DNA of 37,801 bases from Magnetococcales bacterium (GCA_015231375.1 JADGBT010000034.1:1-37801); one strand, 5' to 3'; positions 9,661 through 18,499 are shown, counted from the stretch's first letter. Made by a program: numbers and translations. The notes: generated from the letters alone by a model not told the origin.

Positions 9661-9729
9661 GGAAGCCTCCTGGAATTGACGCTGGTATGGTTGGTCTCAA
9701 CACGAACAACACCTCAGAACAAAAAGACT

Positions 9730-10644
9730 TTAGACGTTTGGTTGCAACGCTTCCAACTGTTTCAATTGTTCCAGATATTCCATGTGTTTCATCAATTCCA
9801 TCTGCTTGATGCGATCCATCTGCACCACATGATCCTGGTGCATCCGGCGCATCTCACCCAGGAAATTGGGGAAATCCTCGTGGAGTTGCGCCATCAGATC
9901 ATGGGCTTGCACAATGGTTTCCAGGTTGCCGCGAAACAGTCGTCCCACGTTTTGGAACGGCGTCACCACAATTTGCAATGCCTGCTGGGTGCGCTCAAAG
10001 GAAGCCTGACATTTCTCGATCTCCTTGCCGACATTTTGCAGCATCTCGGAGATTTCACGATCGGTTCCGGAGCGGTTGCCGCTCAGCATTTCATTCAATT
10101 GCAGCAACGCGTTGTTTTTCATCTCCTCGGCCTGACGCCCTTCTTCTTCCAGCATTTCGATCAGAGGCTTGAGGTAGATCATGATGCGAGGATCGATACG
10201 CTTCTCCAGGGTCTGAAGAATGGTGCTTTGCTGCGTCTGGAACTTGTTGAACAGATCCGGAACCTGGGACAAGACATCCAGGTTCTCCGTCGTGGGAGCG
10301 GCAACCGCGACCGGAGCGCTGCCGGTTTTTTCGATCAGTTTGGCCACCGACTCCTGAAGATCGGATACCTCCTGGCGGACTGCGGCCAATCCGGTTTTCA
10401 TCTCTTCGGCAATGACCGATTTGGCCGACTTGGCAAAAGAGGCGCCATCCGACAGACTGTCGGCTTTGCGGATGAAATTGGAAATGGCGGACGCCGCCGT
10501 TTCCATTCTGTTCAATTTCTCATCCAGACTCTTGACATGAACCGCTGTCGAAAGATGGACTTCCACCACCTTCTTCAGCAGGTCTTCCATGATGGTGATC
10601 CGGTTCTGGAGTCCCGCGTCTGCAGATACGACGTGTTGAGCCAT
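9730..10644 (-). CDS. Coiled-coil protein downstream of mamT, function unknown
   Basis: 304 residues starting at an ATG with AGGAG eight bases upstream, only 20 bases after the mamT stop. The protein is almost all helix: heptad-like segments over residues ~15-55 and 75-110, a short Ala/Pro/Val linker (~110-120), then long charged helices to the end. The C-terminus is a Met/Gln/Leu-rich stretch (KQMELMKHMEYLEQLKQLE). There is no signal peptide, membrane helix or cysteine pair. Tight linkage to mamT suggests it belongs to the magnetosome gene set, possibly as a cytoplasmic scaffold or a partner of the kinase encoded two genes on. It does not resemble MamJ, MamY or MamU as I know them. Confidence 0.62.
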   Translation of the reverse strand: MAQHVVSADAGLQNRITIMEDLLKKVVEVHLSTAVHVKSLDEKLNRMETAASAISNFIRKADSLSDGASFAKSAKSVIAEEMKTGLAAVRQEVSDLQESVAKLIEKTGSAPVAVAAPTTENLDVLSQVPDLFNKFQTQQSTILQTLEKRIDPRIMIYLKPLIEMLEEEGRQAEEMKNNALLQLNEMLSGNRSGTDREISEMLQNVGKEIEKCQASFERTQQALQIVVTPFQNVGRLFRGNLETIVQAHDLMAQLHEDFPNFLGEMRRMHQDHVVQMDRIKQMELMKHMEYLEQLKQLEALQPNV

Positions 10645-10664
10645 GCTGGTCGCTCCTTTTATAC

Positions 10665-11180
10665 TTATTTGATTTGTACATACACCAAAATATCATGACA
10701 TTTGATGCATCTCCCCGATGGGGGATGGGGTCTGGTCGAGTTGGGCATGATCGGCGGACCGACTTTGTAGTAGGCGGATACCTGTTCCCAAACCTTGGCA
10801 ACCGGGGTGGCGGGTTGACTGCCCGGCGGCGCTCCCCCCCGAATCAAATGGCAGTTGGTACAAGGCCCCCAGGATGGGTGTGGCATCCGGGCGCCTGGAT
10901 CGATGGTGGGAATGCGTTTCACCAGCATTCGTTGCAACGAGTTGGACGGTGGATGGACCAGTTGCAGCACCGGTTCTTGCAGCGAGGGTTGAGTCGGCTT
11001 GGGAATGGATCCAAAAACCTCGCCTTCAACCTGCGAGCTGGGTTGGTCCGCCGCAAGGGTGGACCACAGGGAGGCCCCCTTGTCTGATTTCCAGAGAAGT
11101 CCCAATCCAATCAAGGCGATCACAACAATCACCGCCAGAATGGCCCATCGGCCGGATGTATGGGATGGGGAACCGTTCAT
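10665..11180 (-). CDS. mamT: MamT, magnetochrome (c-type haem) magnetosome protein
   Basis: 171 residues from the ATG at 11180, seven bases after the mamS stop; an in-frame upstream ATG would lie inside mamS. One N-terminal membrane helix (WAILAVIVVIALIGLGLLW) is followed by a linker and two magnetochrome motifs: MPHPSWGPCTNCH (haem site 107-111) and RPHPPSGRCIKCH (158-162). Both have the P-H-x(4)-G-x-CxxCH form specific to magnetosome cytochromes. In characterised magnetospirilla, MamT acts with MamP and MamE in iron redox control during crystal maturation. Length and position after mamS match known operons. Confidence 0.92.
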   Translation of the reverse strand: MNGSPSHTSGRWAILAVIVVIALIGLGLLWKSDKGASLWSTLAADQPSSQVEGEVFGSIPKPTQPSLQEPVLQLVHPPSNSLQRMLVKRIPTIDPGARMPHPSWGPCTNCHLIRGGAPPGSQPATPVAKVWEQVSAYYKVGPPIMPNSTRPHPPSGRCIKCHDILVYVQIK

Positions 11181-11187
11181 CGCCCGC

Positions 11188-11769
11188 CTATCGCAACTTG
11201 TTGGACCACAGAGCAAAGCCTTCATCATTGCGCAGTTGACACAATCTGCCGTTGATGCGAATCCGCTTGGCGTAGATCAATGGGGAGGTGCCGTTTCTTT
11301 CAAAGGAGAAACCCGCGCCCTCCACCGCCACATCATGGGCCAGGGGACAGCCCAGATATTTCAGAAACCAGCCCGGACCCACGGAGATGCGCATTTCCCG
11401 GCCATTGGCGTCGTTGATCCACAGATGCAGTTGCCCGTCGCTCTGGGGCTGTTCGGAAATCTGTTGCACGCTGCCAGAGAAGTTGACGGTCGGCGACTGT
11501 TGCAACAAAACCAGACCGGTGGCCCCGGTTCCGGTGCCATCGGCAGGGGTGCGCGCGACGGCGGCCACGGGTATCATGCGCAAGGCTTCCTGACCGGGTG
11601 GTGTCAACAGGGCGTTCGTGCCCGTCTGGGGCGCGGCCACCACGGCGGCCACCGGAGGCGCGCTGGATTGCCAGAATCGGTCCGGGAGCAGCGCCGCGAC
11701 CACCATCCCAACGACAAAGACCATTCCGGCTACAACGATCCATTCTCCAGGTTCCATCGATCGTTTCAT
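11188..11769 (-). CDS. mamS: MamS, magnetosome biomineralization protein
   Basis: 193 residues. An N-terminal membrane helix (EWIVVAGMVFVVGMVVAALL) is followed by a Pro/Ala/Thr-rich linker and a compact C-terminal domain containing GPGWFLKYLG and ending in QLRNDEGFALWS. These match MamS, a single-pass protein that affects crystal size in Magnetospirillum. The C-terminal domain would face the magnetosome lumen. The gene starts 12 bases after the mamB stop and is followed by mamT, as in other magnetosome islands. There is no CXXCH motif. The identification rests on order plus the C-terminal pattern. Confidence 0.85.
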   Translation of the reverse strand: MKRSMEPGEWIVVAGMVFVVGMVVAALLPDRFWQSSAPPVAAVVAAPQTGTNALLTPPGQEALRMIPVAAVARTPADGTGTGATGLVLLQQSPTVNFSGSVQQISEQPQSDGQLHLWINDANGREMRISVGPGWFLKYLGCPLAHDVAVEGAGFSFERNGTSPLIYAKRIRINGRLCQLRNDEGFALWSNKLR

Positions 11770-11781
11770 GACATCAGTCCC

Positions 11782-12663
11782 TTAATCCCGCACGTCGGGG
11801 GTGAGGTAGAATTGGATGCTGCCAATGTTTTCCACGCTCTGGGTGATCTTTTCCTTGAGTGCGGCCAGGATGAGATCCCCTTCAAACACCTTGAGATCCT
11901 TGTTCACGCGCAGATCGGCTTCGATATAAAGACTCTCTCCCAGGCTCCGGGCGCGCAAGTAATTGATACCCATGATGCGGGGAAAGGTGCGAATGATCGT
12001 GTAGACCCCTTCCAACTCTTCCACATCCGGGGAGGCATCCATCAGATTGTTGACGGCTTCGACGATCAGTTCGATGCCGATCTTGATCACCAGCAGCGAT
12101 AACAGGATGGCCGCCAGGGGATCGGCGATCGGAAAATCCAGAATCGTGGCAAAGAACAGCCCAATCACCATGCCGATGGAAGAGAAAGCATCCGAACGAT
12201 TATCCCAGGCGTTGGCCATGATGGCCGGACTGTTGTTCTCAATGGCCACGCAGCGTTGATATTGATACATCAGTTCATTGCCGATGGTGGAAACCACGGC
12301 GCCCAGCAAGGCCATGCGGTCCGGTGTGGCGAACGTGTTGTTGATGATGCTCAACAAGGCGTCCACCAGAATGAAAATCGATCCGACCACCAGGATCAGC
12401 CCCACAATCCCGGATGAAATATGTTGAATCTTGCCGTAACCGTAGGCGAATTTCTCGTCCGCCGGCTTGTCGGAAAGCCTGAGGCTGAACAAGGTGAACA
12501 CACTGGCCAGCAGATCGGCCAGGGAGTGGAACGCGTCCGCCATGAGGGCGGCACAGTTGGTCACCAAAGACATGACCACCTTGTAGGCCACCATGAACAC
12601 ATTGAACCAGATCGAATACCACGTCACATCATCGCGACATTGAATACAATGTGGGTACTTCAT
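11782..12663 (-). CDS. mamB: MamB, cation diffusion facilitator of the magnetosome membrane
   Basis: 293 residues, taking the ATG at 12663; the frame is open further up but the MamB N-terminus is MKYPHCIQCRDDV. It has a CxxC pair at the N-terminus and six membrane helices. The metal-site residues are of the MamB type: HSLAD in TM2 and DNRSD in TM5. A cytoplasmic C-terminal domain follows (about 210-290). MamB is essential for magnetosome membrane invagination and forms complexes with MamM; an iron transport role is proposed. Its start overlaps the stop of a small upstream ORF as ATGA, so translation is probably coupled. Confidence 0.94.
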   Translation of the reverse strand: MKYPHCIQCRDDVTWYSIWFNVFMVAYKVVMSLVTNCAALMADAFHSLADLLASVFTLFSLRLSDKPADEKFAYGYGKIQHISSGIVGLILVVGSIFILVDALLSIINNTFATPDRMALLGAVVSTIGNELMYQYQRCVAIENNSPAIMANAWDNRSDAFSSIGMVIGLFFATILDFPIADPLAAILLSLLVIKIGIELIVEAVNNLMDASPDVEELEGVYTIIRTFPRIMGINYLRARSLGESLYIEADLRVNKDLKVFEGDLILAALKEKITQSVENIGSIQFYLTPDVRD

Positions 12664-12830
12664 AAGGAGTCGGCCTCGCCGGAAATCAGGAATTTCAGGT
12701 GACCCACGGACACTGCGATGGGTGCGGGTTCGTTGGAAATCATCGCCATCCATAAAACCGGGTGCCCGGTACCAGGATCCATCACAAGCGTGCTGGTCAT
12801 CCTCTCTTGATCCTTTGTCTGGATGGTCAT
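12660..12830 (-). CDS. Small unrecognised ORF between mamQ and mamB
   Basis: A 56-codon frame starting at the ATG at 12830, with AGGGG 11 bases upstream. A second in-frame ATG at 12800 would give 46 residues. Its stop overlaps the mamB ATG as ATGA, the same coupling seen at mamL/mamM and mamO/mamP, and it begins about 40 bases after the mamQ stop. The product has no membrane helix; it contains the stretch HPVLWMAMISNEPAPIAVSV. It sits where mamR occurs in several magnetosome operons, but I see no excisionase-like helix-turn-helix (no RLIRAGTIKAKK-type motif), so I do not call it MamR. It could be a real small protein or a leader that feeds ribosomes to mamB. Confidence 0.5.
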   Translation of the reverse strand: MTIQTKDQERMTSTLVMDPGTGHPVLWMAMISNEPAPIAVSVGHLKFLISGEADSL

Positions 12831-12870
12831 TGCATGAAAATCCCCTGCGTTCCGGCGTTCATCCGGGCGC

Positions 12871-14712
12871 TCATGGTGCGTCCGCTGCCGGGAGTTCCGG
12901 GGACTTGCTCACGACCGGCCTGGCCGAGGCCACCGCCAGTTTGTCCGCAGCCTGCTCGGTCCCATTGCCGACCTTGCTGGCCTGATTGTTGTTGCCATGG
13001 GTGGGCTTGGCCGGTGGTTTGGCGGCCCCCTGGGTGGCTTTGGTCGCGCCATCACCGGTCTTGGCCGGTGGCGGCGTTCCGGCAGGTTTGGCTGTCGCTT
13101 TTGAAGCGTTGACCGCTGCGGCCTTTCCTCCCGCCTCCTGTTTGGAAGCGTTCGGGGCGGGTGCGGCCTTGGATGGTCCGTTTTCGTGTTCCCCATTGCC
13201 CAACGTGTCCGTGCTCGGGACCGGTTGCGCGGGAGTGACCGCTCCCGTTTCGGAAGACGAGGCCTCCTTGGACTGGGGAGCGACCAGTTTGTTCTCCGAA
13301 ATCAAACGCATGCTCTTTCTGGCATCCGGCCCCGTCGGCTCGATTCTGGGGGATGGGGAGGCGTCGGCTCCCGTATCCGGATTCTGGCTGGTCGGCATGC
13401 CGGGTTCCGAGGACGGGGCCGCCTCTTCCGGTTTGGATTCCGATGGCGGCGGTTGTCCGGGCAACCGGAGACCCTCTTCCGGTTTCGAGGCGTCCGGCGC
13501 CGGTTTTGTCACGGCTTTTTCCCCGGCGTCAGGCTGATTTTTTCTGGAATCGGGTTGAACCTTCCCGGAATCGGGCTGAACCTTCCCGGAATCGGGCTGA
13601 ACCTTCCCGAAATCGGGTTGAACCTTCCCGGAATCGGGCTGAACCTTCCCGGAATCGGGTTGAACCTTCCCGGAATCGGGCTGAACCTTCCCGGCTTGCG
13701 CTGGCGTCTTGCCCGGCACCATGGGAAGCGGCGTTTGCGCTGGCGTCTTGCCCGGCACCATGGGAAGCGGCGTGACGGCACCGGCTTCAGGGGTGGATGG
13801 TCCCGGAGCGACCGCGCCGGCCTCCGGTTTGGTTCCGTCCTTGTGGTGGGTGTTGGTCAATTCCACTTCCGGGATCAGGCGCATGAATTTCCTGGAGTCC
13901 AGATCCATGTTCATGTTGTCCGGACCCGTACCGGCCGTGAAGTATTGATAACGCTCAAAACCCAGTATTCTGGCCATGACCGACCAGGGAAAAGAGGTGA
14001 TCAACGTGTTGTACAATTTGACTTCCGTATTGTACTCGTCACGTCTCATGCTGATCATGTTCTCGATATCGACCAGTTTATCCATCAACTGCTGGTAGGT
14101 GGTCGATGTCTTGATGTCGGGATACTGCTCGACCAGTCCAAAGAGCCGGGAAAGCGCGTCAATCGGCGTGCCGTGACCGGGCATCGGCGTCGCTGGAGCG
14201 GGAAACGGTTGCGAGGCCCCGATTTTGGGGGATGGCTCCGATGGATGGGGCGGGCCAGCCTGTCCAGCCTGTCCCGAGGGTCCATGCGGACCGTTTTCCG
14301 TTCCCGGGATGGTTTGTCCCATCATGCCCAGGCGTCCATCCGAAACATAGCGGAACACTTCCTGTTCCAGCATGGCATGGTTCAGGGTCAGGTTGACCAG
14401 ATTGCCAAACAGGTTGGAACGTCGTTGCAAGGCGTCGTGAATGTGTCCCCGGGAGGAGAGCACCTGTTCTTCCGCCGCCACAAAACGGTTGAAATTATAA
14501 AACGTGGTCACGACCAGAAAGGCGATGGCACTGATGCTGGAGACCAGTATCAACGACTTGGACTTGATGGGAGGAAGCGCGGTGGCATGGGTGGCCTCTT
14601 CCTCCTGATAAAGCTGACGCATCAGTTTACGCATGCGTTGCATGCGCTCACTGCTGGTCAACTCCAGCCCGAGGTCATCCATCTCGTCCATAGGATCGTT
14701 CTTATCCGACAT
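12871..14712 (-). CDS. mamQ: MamQ, LemA-family magnetosome protein with a long repetitive C-terminal extension
   Basis: 613 residues, more than twice the usual ~270 of MamQ. The N-terminal half is typical: a basic cytoplasmic start, one membrane helix (SLILVSSISAIAFLVVTTFY, ~53-72), then a LemA helical domain with LQRRSNLFGNLVNLTLNHA and, near residues 210-260, MDKLVDIENMISMRRDEYN and PWSVMARILGFERYQYF. The second half is disordered and rich in Pro, Ala, Lys, Asp and Ser. It includes seven near-identical 21-bp units (PDSGKVQ) and a duplicated 13-residue unit (TPLPMVPGKTPAQ). MamQ is required for magnetosome membrane formation. The tail probably faces the lumen or periplasm, and its purpose is unknown. 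Confidence 0.88.
   Translation of the reverse strand: MSDKNDPMDEMDDLGLELTSSERMQRMRKLMRQLYQEEEATHATALPPIKSKSLILVSSISAIAFLVVTTFYNFNRFVAAEEQVLSSRGHIHDALQRRSNLFGNLVNLTLNHAMLEQEVFRYVSDGRLGMMGQTIPGTENGPHGPSGQAGQAGPPHPSEPSPKIGASQPFPAPATPMPGHGTPIDALSRLFGLVEQYPDIKTSTTYQQLMDKLVDIENMISMRRDEYNTEVKLYNTLITSFPWSVMARILGFERYQYFTAGTGPDNMNMDLDSRKFMRLIPEVELTNTHHKDGTKPEAGAVAPGPSTPEAGAVTPLPMVPGKTPAQTPLPMVPGKTPAQAGKVQPDSGKVQPDSGKVQPDSGKVQPDFGKVQPDSGKVQPDSGKVQPDSRKNQPDAGEKAVTKPAPDASKPEEGLRLPGQPPPSESKPEEAAPSSEPGMPTSQNPDTGADASPSPRIEPTGPDARKSMRLISENKLVAPQSKEASSSETGAVTPAQPVPSTDTLGNGEHENGPSKAAPAPNASKQEAGGKAAAVNASKATAKPAGTPPPAKTGDGATKATQGAAKPPAKPTHGNNNQASKVGNGTEQAADKLAVASARPVVSKSPELPAADAP
13546..13692. repeat. Seven 21-bp tandem repeats inside mamQ
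   Basis: Seven uninterrupted 21-bp units that differ only at scattered single positions. Each encodes one copy of a seven-residue unit (PDSGKVQ and close variants) in the extended MamQ tail. The unit length is a multiple of three, so gain or loss of copies would change tail length without a frameshift. Confidence 0.95.
13696..13773. repeat. Perfect 39-bp tandem duplication inside mamQ
   Basis: Two identical adjacent 39-bp copies (13696-13734 and 13735-13773) encode a repeated 13-residue Pro-rich unit (TPLPMVPGKTPAQ). Complete identity points to a recent duplication. Confidence 0.95.
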
Positions 14713-14731
14713 GAGCGGTCAAATCCAGTTT

Positions 14732-15394
14732 CTAGCTGTCCTGAATGACTTCTTTGAGTTCAGAGGTCTTTTTGAAAAAGACCACGGCCTCGTCGTGTTT
14801 GCCCTGCTGATCCAGCACGAAACCGATCGATTGATAGACCTTGATTTCGCTGGGTCGAATGGCCAACGCCTGCTGGAAGGCCTCGATGGCCGCGTCGTAC
14901 TCGCCCAGGTGATCCAGGGCCAGTCCCAGCCGATAGTGCATGTTGAAATTGTTCGGAGCCTTTTCAATCGCGCCTTTGAGCACATCCACCGCCTTCTGGT
15001 AATCCTTGGCCTGAATGTAGGCCATGCCCAGAATGGAGTTGACACGGGTGCTGGAGGGATCCTTGGCGCGGGCCTTTTCCAGGGTGAGGATTCCTTCTCG
15101 GGTTTGTTCGGTCTTCAGATACCCATATCCCAGATAGAACAGGGTCTCTTCATCGTGGGGCCATTGTTGCGCCACCTGTTCCAACAGGGGCAGGGCTTGC
15201 CAATAACGGCCCTGTTTGATGTAGGCGATGCCACGGTCGCGGTAGAACTTGGCCCGCATTTCACCATCCACGGTGAAAACCGAATTGAAGGTGTCGATGG
15301 AACGGACCGCCGCACGCTGGACCACTCCCAGAAAGGCGTAGGAGAACAGTCTGACTTCATCCATTATATTGACAGGGGAACGCATATTGCTCAT
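14732..15394 (-). CDS. mamA: MamA, TPR scaffold protein
   Basis: 220 residues, close to the usual ~217. It consists of about five tetratricopeptide repeats, clearest at GIAYIKQGRYWQALPLLEQV, LGMAYIQAKDYQKAVDVLKG, LGLALDHLGEYDAAIEAFQQ and the last repeat (QGKHDEAVVFFKK). The N-terminal helix starts with MDEVRLFSYAFLG, like the MamA N-terminus (LDEVTLY in magnetospirilla). There is no membrane segment. MamA self-assembles around the magnetosome through TPR contacts and takes part in magnetosome activation. It starts 24 bases after mamP. The product is certain; the exact start is less so, because in-frame ATGs lie at codons 4 and 11. Confidence 0.93.
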   Translation of the reverse strand: MSNMRSPVNIMDEVRLFSYAFLGVVQRAAVRSIDTFNSVFTVDGEMRAKFYRDRGIAYIKQGRYWQALPLLEQVAQQWPHDEETLFYLGYGYLKTEQTREGILTLEKARAKDPSSTRVNSILGMAYIQAKDYQKAVDVLKGAIEKAPNNFNMHYRLGLALDHLGEYDAAIEAFQQALAIRPSEIKVYQSIGFVLDQQGKHDEAVVFFKKTSELKEVIQDS

Positions 15395-15418
15395 GGGAGT
15401 TCTGATCCTTTTTCAGTC

Positions 15419-16441
15419 TTAATGAATAATCGGATGACAGGCCTGGCACGGTCCCCGGTCTTTATGGGGAGAGGCCATTCCCATCCGTATGGGAGGAGGG
15501 GGAAGGATGATGCCATCGGGATCTGGCACGATATGGCCAGTGGTGCCAATGGAGTGACAGTGTGTACAAGGTCCGCGATACGGATGGGGCATGATTTCGC
15601 CCGGCAGAATCATGGGAGCCGTTTCCACCTGGGCAAAGCCCAGATTGTTCTTGGCAACCAGCATGAATTGTTGCATGAGTCCGCGACGAAAAACCAGAAT
15701 CGAAGCCGATTTGGCCATTTGCACCTTTCTGGTTTCGTTCAGAAGATCTTCCAGACTCCGCACCGGGTTGCCGTTGACGGCGACGATGACATCACCGGCC
15801 AGCAAACCCGCCTCGGCGGCATTCATGGTCACTTCATCGATCAGCAAGCCTTCCAGTTCGATCGGCAACTTGAGTTTCTTTTTCAGTTCGATCGACAAGG
15901 GCAACGCTTCAAGTCCCTTCCAATGCCCTTCGGCCAGCTTGGCCTTGGGATTGACGAACGGCTTGAGTGTCGGATCGGCTCCGGCCTGTCCCACCAGCGC
16001 AGGCAGAGGCGCGACCATGGCCTGTTGTGGTGCGTTCATCAGGGCGGGCGGTGGCGCGACCATGGCCTGTTGTGGTGCGTTCATCAGGGCGGGCGGTGGC
16101 GCGACGACCGGTGGCGCGGCCATGGTGTATGGCGTTTTCGTCGGGGGTGCTGACAGGACGCGGTTTGGCGGTGCCGGGGCGGTCACTCTTGGATCCAGGG
16201 CGCCGACCGGACGCGGCGGGGCGATCCCCTGGACAATCGCGCCCGTCGCGCTCATGGGAACGTTGGCCGCCGGGTTTGATCCGGCCGGGGACAACAGGGG
16301 TTCCGGTTGGGCTGTCGTCACCGGCGGCACCATCCAACCCGGTTGCCCGTTCGGCTTGGGTTCTGAAAAGAGGGCCATGATGATGAAGACGATCACCAGA
16401 AGAAAGCCCGCTGTCACGATTGTGGCGGGGTTTGGTTTCAT
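15419..16441 (-). CDS. mamP: MamP, PDZ and magnetochrome iron oxidase
   Basis: 340 residues from the ATG at 16441, which overlaps the mamO stop as ATGA. One membrane helix ([18 protein letters not shown]) is followed by a long Pro/Ala linker with a perfect 15-residue repeat, a PDZ domain (~195-280; [20 protein letters not shown]), and two magnetochrome motifs, [12 protein letters not shown] (292-296) and [12 protein letters not shown] (332-336), the latter ending the protein. MamP of the MO-1 strain is a c-type cytochrome that oxidises Fe(II) to form the Fe(II)/Fe(III) mix needed for magnetite. Domain order and haem motifs match the family. The linker is longer than in magnetospirilla, where MamP is about 270 residues. 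Confidence 0.94.
   Translation of the reverse strand: MKPNPATIVTAGFLLVIVFIIMALFSEPKPNGQPGWMVPPVTTAQPEPLLSPAGSNPAANVPMSATGAIVQGIAPPRPVGALDPRVTAPAPPNRVLSAPPTKTPYTMAAPPVVAPPPALMNAPQQAMVAPPPALMNAPQQAMVAPLPALVGQAGADPTLKPFVNPKAKLAEGHWKGLEALPLSIELKKKLKLPIELEGLLIDEVTMNAAEAGLLAGDVIVAVNGNPVRSLEDLLNETRKVQMAKSASILVFRRGLMQQFMLVAKNNLGFAQVETAPMILPGEIMPHPYRGPCTHCHSIGTTGHIVPDPDGIILPPPPIRMGMASPHKDRGPCQACHPIIH
16011..16100. repeat. Perfect 45-bp tandem duplication in the mamP linker
   Basis: Two identical 45-bp copies (16011-16055, 16056-16100) encode a repeated 15-residue unit containing [16 protein letters not shown] third, divergent half-unit (APLPAL) follows in the protein. The frame is kept. Confidence 0.95.
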
Positions 16442-18408
16442 ATCAGAAACATCCTTACCGCAATGACGAACATCAACGCCGCATAGATCCAGCGCAGCAT
16501 GTTCAGGGGGATCACCGATGTCAGCCAAGCTCCGACCATGCCGCCGACAAAAGCGCCGGGCGTCAGGATCAGGGCCATCAGGATCGGGGTCTGCAAATCA
16601 AAAGAGCCGCTTTGCACCCCATGCCACAAGGCGACCACCGAACCTACCAAAGAAGAGAAGAACACCAGGGTGGCACTGTTGGCAATGGCGTTGCGCAAGG
16701 GCATGCGGGCAATGTAACGCTGCAATGGCACTTCGATCACGCCTCCGGTAATGCCCAGAATGCCGCTGATGATGCCCATGGGCAGACCCAGAATGCCGTG
16801 ACGTGTTTTGGTGTTCTGCCAATTCGGGGGCGGAAGATCATCGTTGATCTGGTTTCCGAAATATTTTTGCAACCAGGGCAGAAAAGCGGGCCCGGCGGTA
16901 TTTCTGGAGGCGGCTTCGTCTTCAAGCAAAGGATCCGTCCGGTTGCCGGGAGCCAGGCGGGATTCGGAGATTTCCACCAACATCTTGATGCCCAGCAGCA
17001 GGGCGAACACCCCGAGCATCCACTGGATGGCGGTCTTGCTCATGACGTTGCCGATGAAATAGCCCAACACCATACCGCCCATGGCCCAGGGGATGAGGGG
17101 TTTGCACTGGTCGAATTTCAGCAGTCCCTGACGTTGATAACGCAGCACCGCAGCGCCATACATGAAGATATTGGTGATGTAGGCCACCGGACGGACCAGC
17201 AGCAGTCCATAGCCAAAGAACCACATCAAGCCGGTGACCTTGATGATTCCGCCACCCATGGTCATCATGCCGCCGCTGATCCCGGACACGAACCCGAGCA
17301 GCAGCAGTCCCAGGAAATTCTGCGGGGTGTATCCCCAGATGCGCAAGGTGGGGGCGTGGGTGGGATCCTGCACCGAACCCGTCGGATCGACGGTCTGGGT
17401 CATGGCCACATGTTTTCCCAGATCCAGCCCGAGGATGCCTTGCACCTTTTGCCACCAGAGATCGGCGGTTCTGGGGGCGTGGGGCGGGGTGGGCGCGGCT
17501 GCGGGCTGGGGTGTCGGTGTGGTGGTGGGGATCAGGGCGTCCGCAGGATTGACCGCCGCCACCGGAGAACTCTTGTGAACAAAGGTGACCACTTCCTGGA
17601 AATGGGTCACCAGGATATTGGTCGGTATCGCGTATCCCAGTATATTGCCCACCGCATCTTGAATCGCCATGTTGATGCCGACCAGATGGCCCTGATTGTT
17701 GACCAGGGGGCCGCCGCTTTGCGCCCAATGAAACACCGCGTCGGTCTGCATCAAATGGGTCAGGCTGCGATCCTTGATGAGCACCGGTTCGGTCAGATCC
17801 ATTCTGGCGACGGTGCCCACCCGTTGCAAGGCTTCGGTACCCAGGGGATCCCCCCAGGCCTGGACCTGATCCCCGACCTTCAGGAGGGGATTCTGCTCCA
17901 GGGCCAGATAGGGGAAGATGTCCTGGGAGACGATTTTGATCAGGGCCAGATTGTGCTGCGGCAGCACCTTGACCGTCTTGGCCGGATATTGACGGGGGCC
18001 AAAAGGAGTCTGGACCCGCACCTGAATTTCGGAAAGATCCTGAATCATGTGCAAGGCGGTGATGACATACCCTTTCGGATTGATCAGGATGCCGGATCCT
18101 GCGCTGACATACGAGCCGACCTGTCCGGTTTGCACCTTGTTCAGTCCGGCGATGTTCACCATGGCCACCCGGATGGGATTGAACTCCTGTTCGGCGGGCG
18201 TGAGGGCGACATTCTGGGCGGCCAGAGTCGAGGCGTCGGCGGGCGTATTGGTCAGCATGCCCATGCCCAATTGATCCCGGTGATCCCGGACCAGATGGAT
18301 GCCCCAGGCCATGGTCCCGAAAAAGAGCAGGATCAGCAAGGCGGCAGGGATCCTCCATGCCTGACGGCAGAATGGAATGATGTGCGGGGAGGGGGTAAAT
18401 GATCTCAT
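16438..18408 (-). CDS. mamO: MamO, trypsin-like pseudoprotease fused to a TauE/SafE-type membrane domain
   Basis: 656 residues. An N-terminal membrane helix (~20-38) is followed by a trypsin-like domain (~75-275) and then about eight membrane helices of the TauE/SafE permease fold (~385-656). In the protease domain the catalytic His (His120, ALHM) and Ser (Ser231, AQSGGPL) are present, but the Asp position is Asn153 (QHNLALIKI). In AMB-1 MamO the Ser position is Thr instead, and His148 and His263 bind metal. The matching His152 and His269 are present here. MamO promotes magnetite nucleation and activates MamE. A good AGGAA site precedes the ATG. It is probably not an active protease. Confidence 0.93.
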   Translation of the reverse strand: MRSFTPSPHIIPFCRQAWRIPAALLILLFFGTMAWGIHLVRDHRDQLGMGMLTNTPADASTLAAQNVALTPAEQEFNPIRVAMVNIAGLNKVQTGQVGSYVSAGSGILINPKGYVITALHMIQDLSEIQVRVQTPFGPRQYPAKTVKVLPQHNLALIKIVSQDIFPYLALEQNPLLKVGDQVQAWGDPLGTEALQRVGTVARMDLTEPVLIKDRSLTHLMQTDAVFHWAQSGGPLVNNQGHLVGINMAIQDAVGNILGYAIPTNILVTHFQEVVTFVHKSSPVAAVNPADALIPTTTPTPQPAAAPTPPHAPRTADLWWQKVQGILGLDLGKHVAMTQTVDPTGSVQDPTHAPTLRIWGYTPQNFLGLLLLGFVSGISGGMMTMGGGIIKVTGLMWFFGYGLLLVRPVAYITNIFMYGAAVLRYQRQGLLKFDQCKPLIPWAMGGMVLGYFIGNVMSKTAIQWMLGVFALLLGIKMLVEISESRLAPGNRTDPLLEDEAASRNTAGPAFLPWLQKYFGNQINDDLPPPNWQNTKTRHGILGLPMGIISGILGITGGVIEVPLQRYIARMPLRNAIANSATLVFFSSLVGSVVALWHGVQSGSFDLQTPILMALILTPGAFVGGMVGAWLTSVIPLNMLRWIYAALMFVIAVRMFLI

Positions 18409-18499
18409 TTTGGTTCCTGGAAAATCTTTATGTCCAAATTCAAGTCGGTCACGGCCCGTTGCTGCTTGAAGGGCCCATTCGTTGTCGTGGACGAACAGG

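Noticed and set aside
12664-12870. mamR in its usual place
   Set aside because: The small ORF there lacks the excisionase-like helix-turn-helix of MamR, so the symbol was not assigned.
13186-14748. Long plus-strand open frame opposite mamQ
   Set aside because: A shadow frame with Arg/Gly repeats mirroring the mamQ repeats; no domain or ribosome binding site.
16420-18402. Long plus-strand open frame opposite mamO
   Set aside because: It has His/Gly/Gln-rich composition typical of an antisense shadow of a high-GC gene; the minus strand carries the clear MamO domains.
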